From: Candidatus Ornithobacterium hominis
GTDB lineage: Bacteria > Bacteroidota > Bacteroidia > Flavobacteriales > Weeksellaceae
Length of the DNA: 64,000 nucleotides
NCBI RefSeq assembly: GCF_951229915.1
Contig: NZ_OX579588.1
Span: 1,827,001 to 1,891,000 of the forward strand
Direction of reading: 5' to 3'
A program made the translations under genes and the position numbers. Shown one piece after another: positions 61,469 through 64,000 of this stretch. The notes under the pieces are model-generated. The model did not search any database and had not been told where the DNA came from. It saw only the letters and a list, made by a program, of their open reading frames with translations. Positions within the stretch are counted from its first letter, which is position 1. Every line of letters starts with the position of its first letter.

Positions 61469-63601
61469 TTATTTTCTTACAGGAACTTTTGCGCTTCCAT
61501 ATCCATAGATTAAAAATTTTTTACCATCATTTTCACCACCTGGTCTTCCAGCCCAAGTTGCAAAGTCCCTAAGAGGTCTTCCATCCATTTCATAATCATA
61601 TATATCCATATATGTGGTTCCTCCAATATGGACTATTCCATTTTGTTCATCTAAGAGAGTTAGTTTTAAAGTCCCATATACCTTACCTGTGTTGCTTAAT
61701 CCCCAAATAAAATTTTTATAGAAGGATTGCCCCTTTTTATTGTCAAAACTTTTGGTAGTTACTTCCGTTAATACTATTTTTTTCTGATCAACAAACAAAG
61801 GTTCTCCAGTTTTCTTAAGCCACCAATTATCAGCTTCTTCTTTTGTTAGAAATCCATCATAATCAGGTCTATTAGGAAGATTATCGTAATGAATATTAAA
61901 TTTCTTTTTCGCTGCTTCTGTTCTTAATCCGATATAACCTTTGCTTTTAGATAAAGCTTCTTGGTGTGACATATTTTGTTTAAAATCTTTTTTATCCATT
62001 ATTATTGCTTTACCTTGCAGACCTTTATCATCTGTTCCTAAAAAATTTCCATCAGTATCATAAATAGGTGCATCAATATTTTTTGCTTCCGCTTCCATCC
62101 CCGTCGGGTCTATCAGGTTTATCGGATTGTTATTCGTATACGCATACGGTGTCATAGTCTTCTCTGCCAATGGATCCACATTCAAGAATATACTTGTCTT
62201 AGGGTCATAGTATCTCGCTCCGTAGTAGTAAAGCCCCGTCTCCGTATCCAGCTCCTTCCCATTGAACAGATATGGCATGGCCTTGCTTGTAGAATGCTCT
62301 TCAAACAATACTTCTCCAAACGCTATATACTCCGTGTGCTGGGTTATTCTTCCTTCTCGGTCTGTAATATACGAAGAACTTCCCAAATGGTCTGGGTGGT
62401 AAAAATACAAATTCTTTTCTCTTATTCCATTTGGAACAAAGCCATACCCTGCTTTTACCGTCTGGGGAGTAATCGGGTCTCCGTACTGCACAGGCGGCCC
62501 TGGGACATCTCCCGGCTCATTAAACTTCGGTGGTCTTGGCCAGCCTTCGGGTGGTTCTTGGTCTTGGCGGATATTCTGCCATCCAAGGCTCGGGTAAGGC
62601 TGGCCTGTCCATTCAGGGCTGGCGTAGATGCCATGCTGTGTCGGCGGACCAGGCGGGACTTTCAGTCCACGAATATAATTGTCCCTTGCCTCCTGCATTT
62701 GGGCACTCTGACGGATGTAGTCTATTCCTCCAGCCATGATGCCCGTGTTTTTATGTACAAAGGTTCCTTCGCCCAGCTTGCTCACTATCCTGCTACTTCC
62801 CTCAAAATAATGCTTGGTAAATCTGCCTTTCTGCACCACGAAATAAGGATTCACATAGGCGGTATAGTCGTCCATATGGGTAATGACTGCCGATGTCAGC
62901 CCGTTGGTCACTACCGTACTGCTCTCTCCGCTGCTTTTCAACGCTCTCTCGCCCGTATGGTCGTAAGTGTAGAGATGCAGTTTTCCATTATCGTTAATGC
63001 CTCTCAGCCTGTTCTCCTCATCCCAAACCATAGCGCGGAAGCTCTTATATTCCTCGTAATAGAGAGGGTTTCCGTTGCCGTCGTACTGGTAAGTTCGGGC
63101 TTTAGGCTTGCCCATCTCCATGATTTCACTCGGGGCGTGAGGGTGGGAAGGGTTGTTGTAGCTGTAGTCCAGCGTATAGCCCTTCTGCACCCCGCCGGAG
63201 AGGTGGTTTAACTCTTTCTTTGTGATGGAGTTAAGATTATTATAACTCATTTTCAGCTCATAGCTGGCGCTGGTGAGCTCTCCGGTGTAGTTTCCTTTGG
63301 CGAGGGTCAGCCGGTTGAGATTATCATACTGATATTCATAGCTGGAAGCCCCGCCCAGTGCATTGCGGATAATTGGAAGCTGGTTCTCCACCTTGAGGAT
63401 ATTCCCTACCAAATCATACGCATAACGGTTGTTCTGGATAAGGAAACTTCCCACGCCTCTTTGTTTTTTCTTTGGGCGTGCCCCTCGCCAAGGCTGTTCC
63501 TGCTTCGTCGGGTCGGGCTGTACGCTATTACTCCTCGCCGTGAGCCATGCTAAAACCCCACAACTACGGCTGTGGGGTATTCGCTGCCATCCCTCACGCA
63601 A
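61469..63601 (-). CDS. Cassette 12: long RHS core fragment with toxin tip of the IYDxDGNFLGTDDKG family
   Basis: A 710-residue frame whose first ~330 residues closely match cassette 10, including the GC-rich-element-derived start. RHS repeats and core (QNNRYAYDLVGNILKVENQL, PDHLGSS, NGKELDTETGLYYYGARYYD) end at IDPTGM. The tip reads APIYDTDGNFLGTDDKGLQG, NLPNRPDYDGFLTKEEADNW, KVYGTLKLTLLDEQNG and MDGRPLRDFATWAGRPGGEN, ending in a short basic tail. It shares its first half with cassette 3. Function unknown; its partner is membrane-anchored. Confidence 0.75.
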   Translation of the reverse strand: MREGWQRIPHSRSCGVLAWLTARSNSVQPDPTKQEQPWRGARPKKKQRGVGSFLIQNNRYAYDLVGNILKVENQLPIIRNALGGASSYEYQYDNLNRLTLAKGNYTGELTSASYELKMSYNNLNSITKKELNHLSGGVQKGYTLDYSYNNPSHPHAPSEIMEMGKPKARTYQYDGNGNPLYYEEYKSFRAMVWDEENRLRGINDNGKLHLYTYDHTGERALKSSGESSTVVTNGLTSAVITHMDDYTAYVNPYFVVQKGRFTKHYFEGSSRIVSKLGEGTFVHKNTGIMAGGIDYIRQSAQMQEARDNYIRGLKVPPGPPTQHGIYASPEWTGQPYPSLGWQNIRQDQEPPEGWPRPPKFNEPGDVPGPPVQYGDPITPQTVKAGYGFVPNGIREKNLYFYHPDHLGSSSYITDREGRITQHTEYIAFGEVLFEEHSTSKAMPYLFNGKELDTETGLYYYGARYYDPKTSIFLNVDPLAEKTMTPYAYTNNNPINLIDPTGMEAEAKNIDAPIYDTDGNFLGTDDKGLQGKAIIMDKKDFKQNMSHQEALSKSKGYIGLRTEAAKKKFNIHYDNLPNRPDYDGFLTKEEADNWWLKKTGEPLFVDQKKIVLTEVTTKSFDNKKGQSFYKNFIWGLSNTGKVYGTLKLTLLDEQNGIVHIGGTTYMDIYDYEMDGRPLRDFATWAGRPGGENDGKKFLIYGYGSAKVPVRK

Positions 63602-63602
63602 T
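63450..63602 (-). repeat. GC-rich repeat element, copy 2
   Basis: Near-identical to 58540-58692, with the same ACCCCACA/TGTGGGGT hairpin and GAGGGGCACGCCC segment. It again provides the apparent start of an RHS core frame. Confidence 0.65.
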
Positions 63603-63610
63603 GCACTGCG

Positions 63611-63713
63611 CTCCTATTTTTATGCTTTCAATGAACTCCTATTCTTTTATTTTACTCAGTCCATAGGGAGTTGTGAATTTTTAATAATGAAAACAACACT
63701 TCTGGAACATTAC
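63611..63713 (-). repeat. Class I linker with post-immunity tag
   Basis: Minus strand: GGTAATGTTCCAGAAGTGTT directly behind the stop of the edge gene, TTCACAACTCCCTATGGACT, GAGTTCATTGAAAGCATAAA and AATAGGAGCGCAG, then the GC-rich element. Confidence 0.75.
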
Positions 63714-64000
63714 CTACTCTATTTTTTTACCATCCTTATCTGTAGCATAGTTTTCTTGAATATTGATACTTATAAAGTCAACTTCTTTTTTATACCTATT
63801 ATATTTGCCATCAAAATAAGTATACAAACTATCATTCAAAACTTTATTTTCTTTATAAAGTTCTATTAAGCCATTAGAAGATTGTTTAACAATTGTCGCA
63901 TTTTTGTCAATATCAATAAGAAGCTTACCATCTTTTGACAATATCATATGTATATTACTGTATCTGTTGTTTGACATCTTAATATAGTTATCAGATGGCT
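63714..64000 (-). CDS. Cassette 13: predicted immunity protein, 5' partial
   Basis: The frame is open to the right edge; an internal ATG at 63977 is not the true start. It reads NNRYSNIHMILSKDGKLLID and ends NYATDKDGKKIE, clearly homologous to the cassette 6 immunity protein (shared FD-x-x-x-x-RYKK-V-(D/N)-(F/Y)-IS and YATDK-GKKIE). Its toxin lies beyond the window. Confidence 0.68.
   Translation of the reverse strand, partial: PSDNYIKMSNNRYSNIHMILSKDGKLLIDIDKNATIVKQSSNGLIELYKENKVLNDSLYTYFDGKYNRYKKEVDFISINIQENYATDKDGKKIE

Noticed and set aside
41000..64000. CRISPR array
   Set aside because: There are many repeats, but they are long coding repeats and linkers at irregular distances, not short regular direct repeats with unique spacers.

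Overview
The window looks like a chromosomal segment from an AT-rich member of the Bacteroidota, most likely class Flavobacteriia (Weeksellaceae-like). Supporting signs are repeated promoter boxes of the TAnnTTTG type, a GldA-type gliding ATPase, a fused gamma/alpha 2-oxoacid:acceptor oxidoreductase subunit, many short lipoproteins and a polymorphic-toxin region built on RHS cores. No species call is made.

Bases 1-11.8 kb are the distal part of a surface-polysaccharide (capsule or O-antigen) cluster, all on the + strand: a GT52-like transferase, five GT2 and two GT4 glycosyltransferases, an asparagine-synthetase-like enzyme, an EpsG/Wzy-type polymerase and a second multi-pass membrane protein. 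Bases 12.1-16.9 kb hold a minus-strand sulfate activation operon (SLC13 permease, cysC, cysD, cysN) preceded by what looks like a cysQ stub; ugd (UDP-glucuronate synthesis) diverges from it. No sulfate or PAPS reductase is visible, so PAPS could serve sulfation of the polysaccharide as well as assimilation.

Bases 18.4-39.2 kb are ordinary core genome: an FKBP lipoprotein, two small lipoproteins, a UvrD/PcrA helicase, tRNA-Asn(GTT), an Opp/Dpp-type permease, a tail-specific protease, surE, NUDIX, a beta-lactamase-fold lipoprotein, pheS, a YceI lipoprotein, mrp, a NifU C-domain protein, korA, a DUF3108-like protein, an ABC ATPase, glgX and gldA. A quasi-palindromic motif, TTTTTAAGGCTTAAAAA, recurs in and between genes of the core segment and is nearly absent elsewhere.

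Bases 39.6-41.0 kb are an IS3-family (IS150-like) element whose transposase has Asn in place of the second catalytic Asp. It marks the left edge of the most unusual region.

From 41.0 kb to the end of the window there is a tandem, single-strand (minus) array of about thirteen RHS C-terminal-toxin/immunity cassettes. Each cassette has a 3' fragment of the same RHS core, cut at different 5' points and mostly without its own start site, then a DPxG junction, a variable toxin tip and a small cognate immunity gene. At least seven immunity genes end next to a shared tag (minus strand roughly TAATGTTCCAGAAGTGTTGT), followed by one of three linker classes, then the next core fragment. There is a 1.5-kb near-identical segmental duplication, a mosaic core, toxin remnants, an immunity gene fused to a core fragment and a broken XRE regulator. 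The arrangement suggests a reservoir of silent toxin/immunity cassettes that could be recombined onto a full-length rhs gene lying beyond the right edge of the window.
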